From the NCBI GenBank assembly GCA_020634615.1, contig JACKBI010000011.1, positions 62,001 to 126,000 on the forward strand: a DNA stretch of 64,000 nucleotides, written 5' to 3'. A model generated the notes under the pieces. The model was not told the origin of the DNA, made no database searches, and worked only from the letters and a program-made list of their open reading frames with translations. How positions within the stretch are numbered: position 1 is the stretch's first letter; every line of letters starts with the position of its first letter. A program made the translations under genes and the position numbers. This document shows, in pieces, positions 45,261 to 53,215 of the stretch. Source of the DNA: Anaerolineales bacterium (GTDB lineage: Bacteria; Chloroflexota; Anaerolineae; JAAEKA01).

Positions 45261-46208
45261 CTAGCCAAGCCTGCTGTTCTCGCCAAACTCGGAAGGCCAG
45301 CCCTCTGCCGGGGCAAGGAAATCCGCGGGTATTGGGGCGCTGAATGTCCGCTCTGGAAACGCCTCTGCCGCCGGCAGCATGATGCGCAGGGCGTGCAACA
45401 TGAGGCGCGTCGCTGGTCTGCGGTCGTCGCTGTACAGCCGGTCGCCCAGAATCGGCGCGTCCAGATGCGCCAGATGGACGCGCAGTTGGTGGGTGCGTCC
45501 GGTGTGCGGCTGGAGCTGCACCCATTGCAGCGCGTCAGTTTCGGCGAAGATCTGGTAATGAGTGGTGGCCGGCTTGCCGCCCGTCTCCACCGCTGCCATC
45601 ATGTCGCGGCGGTCGGGGTGGTGGCCGATGGCGACGTCGATTACCCCGCTGGCTTCCAGGCGATTGGGCGCCTGTACCACCGCAATGTATTCTTTGGCCA
45701 CGGTGCGTTGCTGAAAGGCGTGATCAAGATAGCGATTGGCCGTCTGGCTGCGCGTCAGCAGGATCACGCCCGAAGTGTCACGGTCCAGGCGATGGAAGAG
45801 TGTCACCTTGCCGAAGCGCGCTTCTGCCAGCTTCAACAGGCTGACCGCGTTGGTGTAGCGTGTCGGTTCCGCCAGCAGGCCGGCCGGCTTGTTGACGACG
45901 ATGAAGTCGCCGTCGTCGGCGATCAACCAGCTCTCGTCGAATGCGGTAAAGGGGCGCGGCTTGGCACGCGGCGCGCTGGGCAGTTCCACCCGGTCGCCGT
46001 TGCGGACCTCCCAGGAACTGAGTCGCACCAACTTCCCGTTGATGCTGACGCGGCCGCCGGAGATCAGGCTCTGGAGCGATCGCCGGCCCGCGTCGGGAAA
46101 CTGGTCGCGCAGAAAGCGGTCCAATCGCACCGGCGCGTGCAGATCGCGGGCCACAAGTCGGACAGCGGCAGGTTTCTCCGAAGCGCGGGGCGGGCGATGC
46201 TTGCTCAT
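45261..46208 (-). CDS. RluA-family rRNA/tRNA pseudouridine synthase
   Basis: A 315-residue enzyme that isomerises uridine to pseudouridine in RNA. An N-terminal S4 RNA-binding domain (VRLDRFLRDQFPDAGRRSLQ, GRVSINGKLV) is followed by the RluA catalytic domain with Asp in LFHRLDRDTSGVILLTRSQ near residue 143. QPHTGRTHQLRVHLAHLDAP and LGDRLYSDDR complete it. Length fits RluC/RluD. It is translationally coupled to the thioesterase upstream (four-base overlap). The target uridine cannot be deduced. Confidence 0.92.
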   Translation of the reverse strand: MSKHRPPRASEKPAAVRLVARDLHAPVRLDRFLRDQFPDAGRRSLQSLISGGRVSINGKLVRLSSWEVRNGDRVELPSAPRAKPRPFTAFDESWLIADDGDFIVVNKPAGLLAEPTRYTNAVSLLKLAEARFGKVTLFHRLDRDTSGVILLTRSQTANRYLDHAFQQRTVAKEYIAVVQAPNRLEASGVIDVAIGHHPDRRDMMAAVETGGKPATTHYQIFAETDALQWVQLQPHTGRTHQLRVHLAHLDAPILGDRLYSDDRRPATRLMLHALRIMLPAAEAFPERTFSAPIPADFLAPAEGWPSEFGENSRLG

Positions 46209-46651
46209 GCGCTGGCCGGGGCGGGCCGGCTGTGACTGACGACAGCCATCGTCAGGCGTGAGATACAGACCAGCCGCTCCTGCTCGTCTACGATGCGGAT
46301 GTCCCAGACGTGGGTTGACTTGCCCAGGTGAAGCGGGCGGGCAGTGCCGATCACCCAGCCGTCGCGCACTGAGCGCACATGGTTGGCGTTGACCTCGACG
46401 CCGACGACGGCGAATTGCGCCGGGTCGATGCAGAGAAAGGATGCCGCGCTGCCGAGCGTTTCCGCCAGCGCTACCGATGCGCCGCCGTGCAGCAGACCGG
46501 CCGGCTGCACGGTGCGCCGGTCGACTGGCATGCGCGCCCGCAGGAAATCGTCGCCCAGCTCGATGAACTCGATTCCCAGGTGTTCGATCATTGTGTTGGC
46601 GGCGATGCTGCGGAGGCCAGCCTTGTCAGCCGATGAAAACCAGATTGCCAC
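46205..46651 (-). CDS. Hotdog-fold thioesterase (YdiI/EntH-like)
   Basis: A 148-residue thioesterase. EHLGIEFIELGDDFLRARMP leads to QPAGLLHGGASVALAETLGS, where His-Gly-Gly and the following Glu form the active site of the YdiI/EntH/4-HBT-II type. VGVEVNANHVRSVRDGWVIG is the substrate-side strand. Members hydrolyse dihydroxynaphthoyl-CoA or aryl-carrier proteins, but specificity is broad. The gene starts two bases after the DUF1338 stop and overlaps the pseudouridine synthase start, so a three-gene operon is likely. Confidence 0.87.
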   Translation of the reverse strand: MAIWFSSADKAGLRSIAANTMIEHLGIEFIELGDDFLRARMPVDRRTVQPAGLLHGGASVALAETLGSAASFLCIDPAQFAVVGVEVNANHVRSVRDGWVIGTARPLHLGKSTHVWDIRIVDEQERLVCISRLTMAVVSHSRPAPASA

Positions 46652-46653
46652 GA

Positions 46654-47607
46654 TTACGCGCCTCGCTTCTGGGTCTGATGGGAGTAGGTGCTTTCGAAAA
46701 TCTTGTCGGCATTCCCGACCTCGAACCCGTCACGGCGATGTTCGCGCTGCACCTCCTCGGCAGGCAGGCTGGCAAACTGGGGCAGGACCCGCCGCTCGGC
46801 GAACTCGACATAAGAGCCAGAGATGCGATGCGTATCTGTGCCGTTGTGCCCGTCGTCGAAATCTGCATCGACCATCTCAGCCACGGTGGAACTCTGGATC
46901 AGCAACCCGTCCGCGCTGATCTTGATCTTGCCGCCCGCGTCGTTGAGCCTGAAGCCGTGCGCTTCCAGAAACGTGTTGAACTCGGCGACGGTGTTGTAGC
47001 CCGCCGGCAGGTTGTGGACGCTGACGGTGAAATGGTTGAGGTAGTAGCGGTTGTAGATCACCCAGGCGGCGTATTCGCTTTCCGCAGCCAGCCGGCTGTA
47101 GTCGGCCCAGGTCGGCGTGCGCCACAACGGGCGATGCAGAAACGCATCCACCGCTGCGCCGTCGTCCAAATCCAGCGCGTCGACCGGGTCGGCTGTTACC
47201 TCATCGGTGTAGGAACGGATGGTGTTCGCGGCCTCAATTGACAGGTCATCTACCAGCAGCTGGCTGATGAAAATGCGCGGGTAGACGGGCTGGGGTGGTG
47301 AGTACCACCAGGCCGCCAGCTTCTTGCCGGGGAAGTGGAACGGGTCGCGACGCTGATAGCCGCAGTGCAGGAAGATCTTCTCCAGCGAGGCCACGCCCAG
47401 ATGCTCGACACCCATGGTGCGAAAGGCGATGTGATCGTTCTCGATTGCGTCGCCGGATGGCACGATCCCCTCAGCCACCATCGCGTCGACGATGGCCTGC
47501 ACATCGGGCACGCGCTCTTTGTAGCGGCGCATCAACCCGCCGAGGATGACGTCGAGCGGGTTGGCGTCTGTAGCAAGTGGGTGACTTTGGTCCATAGGTT
47601 GCAGCAT
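46654..47607 (-). CDS. DUF1338 enzyme (2-oxoadipate dioxygenase/decarboxylase-like, HglS/YdcJ family)
   Basis: A protein of about 317 residues of the DUF1338 family. Characterised members (HglS) are iron enzymes that convert 2-oxoadipate to D-2-hydroxyglutarate in lysine breakdown. The likely metal ligands are His in ENDHIAFRTMGVEHLG, His in YNRYYLNHFTVSVHNLP and Glu in SGSYVEFAERRVLPQF. The start is uncertain: the frame is open for 23 more codons, and neither in-frame ATG (47607 or 47595) has a strong ribosome-binding site. No other lysine-catabolism genes are nearby, so the substrate is inferred from the family only. Confidence 0.8.
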   Translation of the reverse strand: MLQPMDQSHPLATDANPLDVILGGLMRRYKERVPDVQAIVDAMVAEGIVPSGDAIENDHIAFRTMGVEHLGVASLEKIFLHCGYQRRDPFHFPGKKLAAWWYSPPQPVYPRIFISQLLVDDLSIEAANTIRSYTDEVTADPVDALDLDDGAAVDAFLHRPLWRTPTWADYSRLAAESEYAAWVIYNRYYLNHFTVSVHNLPAGYNTVAEFNTFLEAHGFRLNDAGGKIKISADGLLIQSSTVAEMVDADFDDGHNGTDTHRISGSYVEFAERRVLPQFASLPAEEVQREHRRDGFEVGNADKIFESTYSHQTQKRGA

Positions 47608-47791
47608 TATCGTTGAATCCAACAGGGAGTACGTCAGTGGAAGTACGGCACGGCGTTGCTTGCCCTGGCGTCGCATAGTCCGGGCTGGTAGCCCAACTCG
47701 AGCGAATAGCGGTCCTCCGCCCGGAAGGTCATTCTACCATGCGCGCTATGCTTGAACAAGGCCGGGCCGCAGGCGATTGTGGAAAGTCAGA

Positions 47792-47820
47792 TAGACAGCC
47801 GCGTTCAATGGTGGTAGAAT
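47792..47820 (+). promoter_or_regulatory. Promoter for the secreted M36-like protease
   Basis: TAGACA (47792-47797), a 17-base spacer and TAGAAT (47815-47820). The -10 overlaps the first in-frame ATG (47819), so that ATG cannot be the start if this promoter is used. Confidence 0.6.
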
Positions 47821-47869
47821 GAAATCATCTGCATCGAGAACAGCGATACCCAGTAAGGAGACGTTCCAC

Positions 47870-50326
47870 TTGCAGTCTGGCAGGCAGCAGACCCGAACAG
47901 CCAGCCGCGGCCGTAGCGCTATCTGGCGACTCGTCATTGCAGCAGCGTTGATGCTTCTCAGCGCTGCGCCAGTCTTCAGCGCGCCTGCGAGTCAGCCCGA
48001 TCTGCCATGCCGCGATGTGGTCTGGAACGCCATCACCGACACACCCGCGAGCCTGCGCAATTGCGCGGCGCCCGACGCTGCCAGCGATGACCCCACCCAG
48101 ACAGCCCTGGCCTTCCTCCAGGAAAACGCCGATCCGCTGGGCCTGAAGGTTATTGCGGACGATCTGGAGTTCATCAGCCTGCGCCACGGACTGGCCGGCA
48201 GCCACATCTTTTTCCAGCAACAACAGAACGCACGGCCGGTGCTGGGAGCATATGTCTCCGTTCACTTGCGCGACGATGGAAGCATCGCCGTGCTGAACAA
48301 TGGTTATCTGCCGCAGTTGACGCTCCCGACGCGCACGGCCAGGATCACTGCAGTGCAAGCTGTGCAGTCAGCGCGCCAGGCTATCGAGTTCGCAGCGCCG
48401 CGCGGCAGCAGTCCGGCGCCGCAACTGGCTGTGCTGCCGCTCTCGCCCACCGAGGGTCGTCTTGTCTGGCAGGTCATGGTGGTGGCGGCGAATCCGGCCG
48501 GCGACTGGGAAGTTCTGGTCGATGCGACCACCGGCGAAGTGATCAAACGCACCAATCTGCTGGTTTTCGACCGCGGGACGCCGCAGCAAAGCGGCGCAAT
48601 CGGCCAGGTGCTGCAACCGACTGTCCCTGGCTGGATCGCGGTCGCGAAGGAGCCGCTGACAATGGCGACCGTCCCGTTGGAGGGGTTGGACAACAGCGGT
48701 TGGCTGAGCGGCGACTATGTGAACCTGACGCAGCTTGCCGGGTCGCGCCCGGCAAAGGCCTATTCTCCGACACATGAATTCGTCTATGCTGCCGACGATC
48801 CCCGTTTCGAAGAGGTGATGGTCTATCACTATGTCGACTCCACCCAACGTTACGTCCAGAGCCTGGGTTACAGCGACTCCAACTCGCCGGCCAACGGCAT
48901 TCGCGACCGGGTGACTCTGGCCAACGCACACTGGTTTGACCAGGACCAGTCCTTTTTCAGCGCCAGCGACGGCGCGCTGCATTTCGGTGATGGCGGGGTC
49001 GAGGATGCCGAGGACCCGGACATCATCGTTCACGAATACGCCCATGCCTTGCAGCAAGACCAGATTCCCTACTGGGGAGGCGGCGAGATGAATGCCATCG
49101 GCGAGGGGTTCTCGGACTACCTCGCTGCCAGCCGTTTCGCTGAGGAAAGCATCGATCCGGCCTGTATCGCCGAGCGCGACAGTCAGGCGTACGTCAGCAA
49201 GGCGCCATTCTGCCTGCGGCGCGTGGATCGCAACCGGCAGTATCCGGTCGATCTGTCGGGCGACGCCCACCAGGACGGTGAGATCTGGAGCCGCGTGCTG
49301 TGGGATTTGCGCACTGAATTGGGTGCGACTGCTGCCGACCGGCTGGCGCTGGAAAGCAACTACTACCTGCCGGCGGCGGCTACGCTGGTCGACGCTGGTC
49401 AGGCGCTGTTGGACGCTGACGCCATGCTGAATAATGGCGCACACAGCGACACCATTCGCCATGCGCTGATGCGGCGTGGCCTGCTGTCGCTGCCGGGCCC
49501 AGGCGCACCGGTCGTCAGCGGCGGCACGGCGGTCACACCAGCCAGCACGGTTGGCGTGGCATGGCCGGCGATCGACGACTTGCCGGTCGCCTACGAGGTT
49601 CAAGTCAGCCTCGACTCGAGTCTGGCCGGCCCGTTGGCGTATGATTTCAACCGTGGCAGCTTGCCTGCCGGCTTTGTGTCATACGGCAATCTGCCCTGGC
49701 AGGTGGAGGACGACGCGTTGCGCGCCGGCCCAATCAGCCACAACCAGTCCAGCGTGCTGCAACTGGATGTGGATCTGGTGGCGCCGGGACAGGTTGTCTT
49801 CGACTGGCAGGTCGATTCGGAAGCCGGCGCCGACCTATTCACGTTCGCGGTCGACGGCCAAACCGTTCTGGAGCAGTCGGGCAAGCACAACCAGTCGCGG
49901 TTTTCGCTGGATTTGCCGGCCGGCCAGCATCAGCTTGTCTGGCGCTACGGCAAAGATTCGACGCTCTCGCAGGGCGATGACACGGTTTTGATCGACAACC
50001 TGCGGATCGACAACGTCAGCCAGGCGCACTGGCGGCCGGCCGAGGTCACGTTCGATGGAGCAGGAGGTCGCTGGCGCGTGCCCGACGTTGGTTCCGACGG
50101 CGCTCGTCTGCGGGTTCGGACACGCCTGGGCGACGTGGTCAGCCCGTGGACGGATGGGCAGCAGGCGCTGGTGATCGAAGAGCCGACGGCGGTCGGGCTA
50201 GCCGGCTTCCAGGCAGGAGACGCGGCGAGTCTACCGTGGATTTCGTTGGGAGTCGCCGGACTGTTGATCGCTGCTGGGTTGATCAGCGCGCGCTGGTCGA
50301 TGAGGCCGAGGGGATCGTCGCAGTGA
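47870..50326 (+). CDS. Secreted M36/M4-like zinc metalloprotease with C-terminal membrane anchor
   Basis: An 818-residue exported protease of the fungalysin/thermolysin group. A signal peptide (RLVIAAALMLLSAAPVFSAP) and an FTP/PepSY-type propeptide (about residues 60-220) precede the catalytic domain. The zinc motif is IIVHEYAHALQQDQIPYWGG, the third ligand lies in GEGFSDYLAASRF, and the fungalysin-like segment is GDAHQDGEIWSRVLWDLRTE. Beta-sandwich modules follow, then a hydrophobic segment (ISLGVAGLLIAAGLI) and a short arginine tail, the same anchor pattern as the surface protein at 34236. A TTG start is chosen because AAGGAG lies nine bases upstream; the upstream ATG overlaps the promoter. 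Confidence 0.85.
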   Translation: MQSGRQQTRTASRGRSAIWRLVIAAALMLLSAAPVFSAPASQPDLPCRDVVWNAITDTPASLRNCAAPDAASDDPTQTALAFLQENADPLGLKVIADDLEFISLRHGLAGSHIFFQQQQNARPVLGAYVSVHLRDDGSIAVLNNGYLPQLTLPTRTARITAVQAVQSARQAIEFAAPRGSSPAPQLAVLPLSPTEGRLVWQVMVVAANPAGDWEVLVDATTGEVIKRTNLLVFDRGTPQQSGAIGQVLQPTVPGWIAVAKEPLTMATVPLEGLDNSGWLSGDYVNLTQLAGSRPAKAYSPTHEFVYAADDPRFEEVMVYHYVDSTQRYVQSLGYSDSNSPANGIRDRVTLANAHWFDQDQSFFSASDGALHFGDGGVEDAEDPDIIVHEYAHALQQDQIPYWGGGEMNAIGEGFSDYLAASRFAEESIDPACIAERDSQAYVSKAPFCLRRVDRNRQYPVDLSGDAHQDGEIWSRVLWDLRTELGATAADRLALESNYYLPAAATLVDAGQALLDADAMLNNGAHSDTIRHALMRRGLLSLPGPGAPVVSGGTAVTPASTVGVAWPAIDDLPVAYEVQVSLDSSLAGPLAYDFNRGSLPAGFVSYGNLPWQVEDDALRAGPISHNQSSVLQLDVDLVAPGQVVFDWQVDSEAGADLFTFAVDGQTVLEQSGKHNQSRFSLDLPAGQHQLVWRYGKDSTLSQGDDTVLIDNLRIDNVSQAHWRPAEVTFDGAGGRWRVPDVGSDGARLRVRTRLGDVVSPWTDGQQALVIEEPTAVGLAGFQAGDAASLPWISLGVAGLLIAAGLISARWSMRPRGSSQ

Positions 50327-50515
50327 GACCGGTGTCTCGTTTCTCGCTCTGGCCGGTCCCGTGACCGAGCCAGCCACCGGAATTGTAGGGCCGCTCGTCG
50401 TTTGAGCGCCTGCGCCTGAGGTTGAAACCGTCAGGCTGATACCACCGAAGCATGCTGAAGCAAGCTGGGGAGCGCGCCGCTGAAACGCCCTCCCGATCCG
50501 TGCCAATCAAGACGG

Positions 50516-50564
50516 CCGCGAATCGAAACGGCTGAGCAACGCGCTCAGCCGTTTCGATTCGCGG
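50516..50564. terminator. Bidirectional terminator-like hairpin
   Basis: A perfect 22-base stem (50516-50537 with 50543-50564) and a 5-base loop between two convergent genes. There is no T run on either side. The 190 bases between the protease stop and this hairpin hold nothing recognisable. Confidence 0.65.
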
Positions 50565-50577
50565 CAATTGAGTGAAT

Positions 50578-50988
50578 TCAGGCGGGGACTGGCTCGGCTG
50601 TACGTTCATGGATGAACGCGACGATGTCCTGGGTGCTGGTGCCGGGTCCGAAAATGCCCTCGACACCCGCGGCGCGCAGTGGTGCGATGTCCTCGTCGGG
50701 GATGATGCCGCCGACCAGCACGATCACGTCGTCCATGCCCTCGGCGTGCAGCAGTTCGACGACGCGCGGGCAGAGGGCCATGTGTGCGCCGGAGAGAATG
50801 CTGAGGCCGACGACGTCCACGTCCTCCTGCAGGGCTGCTTCGGCGATCATCTCAGGGGTCTGGCGGATGCCGGTGTAGATCACTTCGAATCCGGCGTCGC
50901 GCAGGGCGCGGGCGACGACCTTGGCGCCGCGGTCATGGCCGTCCAGTCCGGGCTTGGCGACGAGAATGCGTATTTTACGGTCAGGCAT
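50578..50988 (-). CDS. Methylmalonyl-CoA mutase small subunit / B12-binding domain protein
   Basis: A 136-residue cobalamin-binding protein equal to the C-terminal domain of methylmalonyl-CoA mutase. The base-off/His-on motif DxHxxG is LVAKPGLDGHDRGAKVVARA at residue 17; GLSILSGAHMALCP and VLVGGIIPDEDI are the other cobalamin-contact segments. With the large subunit at 57269 it would form the split mutase (succinyl-CoA to methylmalonyl-CoA), as in archaea and Chloroflexota. The ATG with GGAGG upstream is chosen over a longer frame that covers the promoter region. A truncated relative lies at 54279. Confidence 0.92.
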   Translation of the reverse strand: MPDRKIRILVAKPGLDGHDRGAKVVARALRDAGFEVIYTGIRQTPEMIAEAALQEDVDVVGLSILSGAHMALCPRVVELLHAEGMDDVIVLVGGIIPDEDIAPLRAAGVEGIFGPGTSTQDIVAFIHERTAEPVPA

Positions 50989-51139
50989 AGGTGGGTGCTC
51001 CTCCTTGAAAGCGCATGCCTGAATTGTAGCAGAGCGCGCAAGTGCTGTCAAAGCGAATGGACGGCAAGATGAGCACGCCTCAACGCCCAGGAACCAGCCC
51101 ATTTTCGTGATTGACTCACGACCAAAACGGTAGTAAGAT
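50930..51139. repeat. Parental copy of a segmental duplication (mutase small-subunit 5' end and divergent promoter)
   Basis: The first codons of the mutase small subunit, its leader and the divergent promoter match 54320-54553 at many positions. Shared runs include GACGAGAAT, TCAGGCATAGGTGG, CTTGAAAGCGCAT and ACGGTAGTAAGAT. This copy is intact; the other has decayed. Confidence 0.75.
51111..51139 (+). promoter_or_regulatory. Promoter reading toward the ferredoxin-like gene
   Basis: TTGACT (51111-51116), a 17-base spacer and TAAGAT (51134-51139), about 135 bases before the ferredoxin-like start. A duplicate version is at 54525-54553. Confidence 0.55.
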
Positions 51140-51274
51140 TGCGGCGCTGTTGAGTGGCAGTGCAACCGTCGCCAACTTCGGCCCTTGCGACCCGGCCTTG
51201 ATTGTCAATGTGCATTGAGACAAGAGCGTTGGGCGGCAAACCTGCTCAGACCTGTAGCGTAGGGAGCTGACCCG

Positions 51275-51556
51275 ATGGCCTACGTGATTACCCAGCCGTA
51301 CATCAATGTGAAGCATGCTGGTTGTGTGGAGGACTGTCCCGTCGATTGCATCTACGAAGGTGATGACATGTACTATATCAACCCTGATGAGTACGTAGAC
51401 TACGGCGAGTGCGTGCCGGCATCTCTGGTTGAAGCGATCTTCTACCACTCCGATGTGCCAGAGCAGTGGGCAAGGTTTATCGAGAAGAACAAGGCCCTCT
51501 TTGGCGCACTACCTCCGCCAGAGGGACAAATGCGGAATGGTGAGCTGACGGAATAA
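51275..51556 (+). CDS. Ferredoxin-like protein with most cluster cysteines replaced
   Basis: A 93-residue protein that is by sequence a 7Fe-type ferredoxin: it opens MAYVITQPYINVKHAGCVED and ends VPEQWARFIEKNKALFGALP, exactly the family frame. Normal members have Cys at positions 9, 17, 21, 25, 40, 43, 46 and 50. Here 9, 40 and 43 are Tyr and 50 is Ser; Cys17, 21, 25 and 46 remain. Neither the 3Fe nor the 4Fe cluster could be held in the usual way. The frame is intact with a normal start, so it is either a recently inactivated copy or has a changed role, for example a different metal site. Confidence 0.85.
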   Translation: MAYVITQPYINVKHAGCVEDCPVDCIYEGDDMYYINPDEYVDYGECVPASLVEAIFYHSDVPEQWARFIEKNKALFGALPPPEGQMRNGELTE

Positions 51557-51605
51557 ACCGACCGGTGTGCCCGCGAATCAGTAGTCAAAAATATGGGAAG
51601 GGTTT

Positions 51606-52310
51606 GTGACTGAACATACGGGAAGAAGCTATGAAGGTAAGGCTCGCGAGTATGCCCGGAAAGTTGATACGAGCCCATACAACGCCTACTACGAACGTCC
51701 GGCAGTCGTATCGCTGCTCCCGGATGTGGAAAACGCAAATGTGCTCGATGCAGGCTGTGGGTCAGGATGGTACGCCGAGTACCTGCTAGATCATGGGGCT
51801 ATCGTTACGGCAATCGATCTTAACGCGGATTTCGTAGCTCTGACAGAGGCACGTGTTGAGCAGCGTGCAAAAGTGCTGCAGGCTGATTTGTCTCAGCCAC
51901 TGGATTTCGCAGCAGATGGTGAGTTTGATGTAGTGCTTTGCCCGCTGGTCATGCATTACCTCAAAGACTGGAAGCCACCGTTGCGGGAATTCCACCGGGT
52001 GCTAAAATCAAGAGGCGTGCTCCTATTTTCGACGCACCATCCCGCTATGGACTGGAAGCTGTTCAACAGAGAAGATTACTTCGCCGTGGAGCTGCTTGAG
52101 GATGATTGGAAAGATTTTGGGAAGGTAACCTATTACCGCCGTCCGCTCACAGCGATATCATCAGACCTTGCTTCCTCGGGTTTTCTGATCGAGCGCCTCC
52201 TGGAACCGCAGCCGACGGACGAGTTTCGCCAGGTGCATCCCAACGGATATGCGCGTCTCTCGAAGAACCCTTGGTTCATCGTGATTCGCGCTATCAAAGG
52301 GCCGAAGTAG
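51606..52310 (+). CDS. Class I SAM-dependent methyltransferase
   Basis: A 234-residue small-molecule methyltransferase. SAM motif I is ANVLDAGCGSGWYAEYLLDH near residue 46, with VTAIDLNADFVALTEARVEQ (motif II), FDVVLCPLVMHYLKDW (motif IV) and LREFHRVLKSRGVLLFSTHH. It is closest to UbiE/Methyltransf_11-type enzymes. It starts with GTG preceded by GGGAAGGG. The coding style (more A/T at third positions) is less GC-rich than in neighbouring regions, as in the next two genes, which may mark a recently acquired segment; this is a visual impression, not a measurement. Confidence 0.85.
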   Translation: MTEHTGRSYEGKAREYARKVDTSPYNAYYERPAVVSLLPDVENANVLDAGCGSGWYAEYLLDHGAIVTAIDLNADFVALTEARVEQRAKVLQADLSQPLDFAADGEFDVVLCPLVMHYLKDWKPPLREFHRVLKSRGVLLFSTHHPAMDWKLFNREDYFAVELLEDDWKDFGKVTYYRRPLTAISSDLASSGFLIERLLEPQPTDEFRQVHPNGYARLSKNPWFIVIRAIKGPK

Positions 52311-52359
52311 ACCAGTCTTCTGATATCCTTTTCTCTGTTTGTTTGGCGGAGGACTACCA

Positions 52360-53181
52360 TTGAAAAACCGCATTCCAGCCTTCTTTCAACTCGAACGCTT
52401 CAACATTCAGCCGGCAGACATTATCCGCCTCGCCCTAGGTTGTGAACCGACGGACATTCAAGCTTCAGTAATTCTGATGCCGAACTGGAGGGCCGAGATT
52501 TTTGGCGTCCACGTCGATCAATTGGACGCTATCACCCCAGGCCGGCTGTATCAAGTGAAATACAAAGACCAACCGATCAGTGTCATTCGCTGTGGAATCG
52601 GCGCTCCATTAGCCGGGGACACAGTCTTAGCTTTAGGCTACACCCCCTGTCAACAACTGATTTTCGCTGGCTCAGTCGGTGGTTTGGACCCTGCCATGCA
52701 AGTCGGAGATCTGTTCCTGGCAAACCGTTCCCTCAGTGGCGATGGCTATTCCCGGTACCTCAATGCCCAGGTAATCCCCCCCGATGTCTATCTACAACCG
52801 GTTGAACCAGATGCTCAGCTCACCTCGCTGGTCGCCTCTGTTGCGGCAGACCTCAGCCGCCAGAAAGAAACCCCCTTCCATCGCGGCACAGTCATCTCAA
52901 TCGACACCATTCTAGGTCAATTCCTGCGTCTGCCGCATTACGTTCAGGAACTTGGTTGCGCCGGCATTGAGATGGAAACTGCAGCTGTGTTCCGCGCCGC
53001 CCAACTGGTAGAAATTCAGGCTTGTGCTTTGCTCCAGGTTTCCGATGTCATTCCGCTGAACAAAACCCTTTTTACAGGACGCACTGCTGAGGACATGGCA
53101 CGACGGCGGGCAATTCGGGCTGACCTGCTGGCGCCGATCATTTTAGAGAGCATTGACCAGAACCAACGAGGGGACACCTAA
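52360..53181 (+). CDS. Nucleoside phosphorylase (PNP/UDP family)
   Basis: A 273-residue phosphorylase-like protein. VIRCGIGAPLAGDTVLALGY and QQLIFAGSVGGLDPAMQVGD are the phosphate and base-binding parts of the uridine/purine nucleoside phosphorylase fold. LGCAGIEMETAAVFRAAQ carries the ribose-binding Met-Glu typical of trimeric and hexameric members. The N-terminal FFQLERFNIQPADIIRLALG is characteristic of a less studied subgroup. A TTG start is chosen because GGAGG lies seven bases upstream; the frame extends seven codons further to another TTG without such a site. Its end overlaps the longest reading of the next frame. Confidence 0.8.
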   Translation: MKNRIPAFFQLERFNIQPADIIRLALGCEPTDIQASVILMPNWRAEIFGVHVDQLDAITPGRLYQVKYKDQPISVIRCGIGAPLAGDTVLALGYTPCQQLIFAGSVGGLDPAMQVGDLFLANRSLSGDGYSRYLNAQVIPPDVYLQPVEPDAQLTSLVASVAADLSRQKETPFHRGTVISIDTILGQFLRLPHYVQELGCAGIEMETAAVFRAAQLVEIQACALLQVSDVIPLNKTLFTGRTAEDMARRRAIRADLLAPIILESIDQNQRGDT

Positions 53182-53215
53182 GCAGTTGTCGGCTGCAAGA
53201 GACAAGATTGACGCT

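Noticed and set aside
50327..50506. Possible small gene on either strand after the M36-like protease
   Set aside because: Open frames here lack a ribosome-binding site and recognisable content, and they cross into the protease gene or the terminator hairpin.
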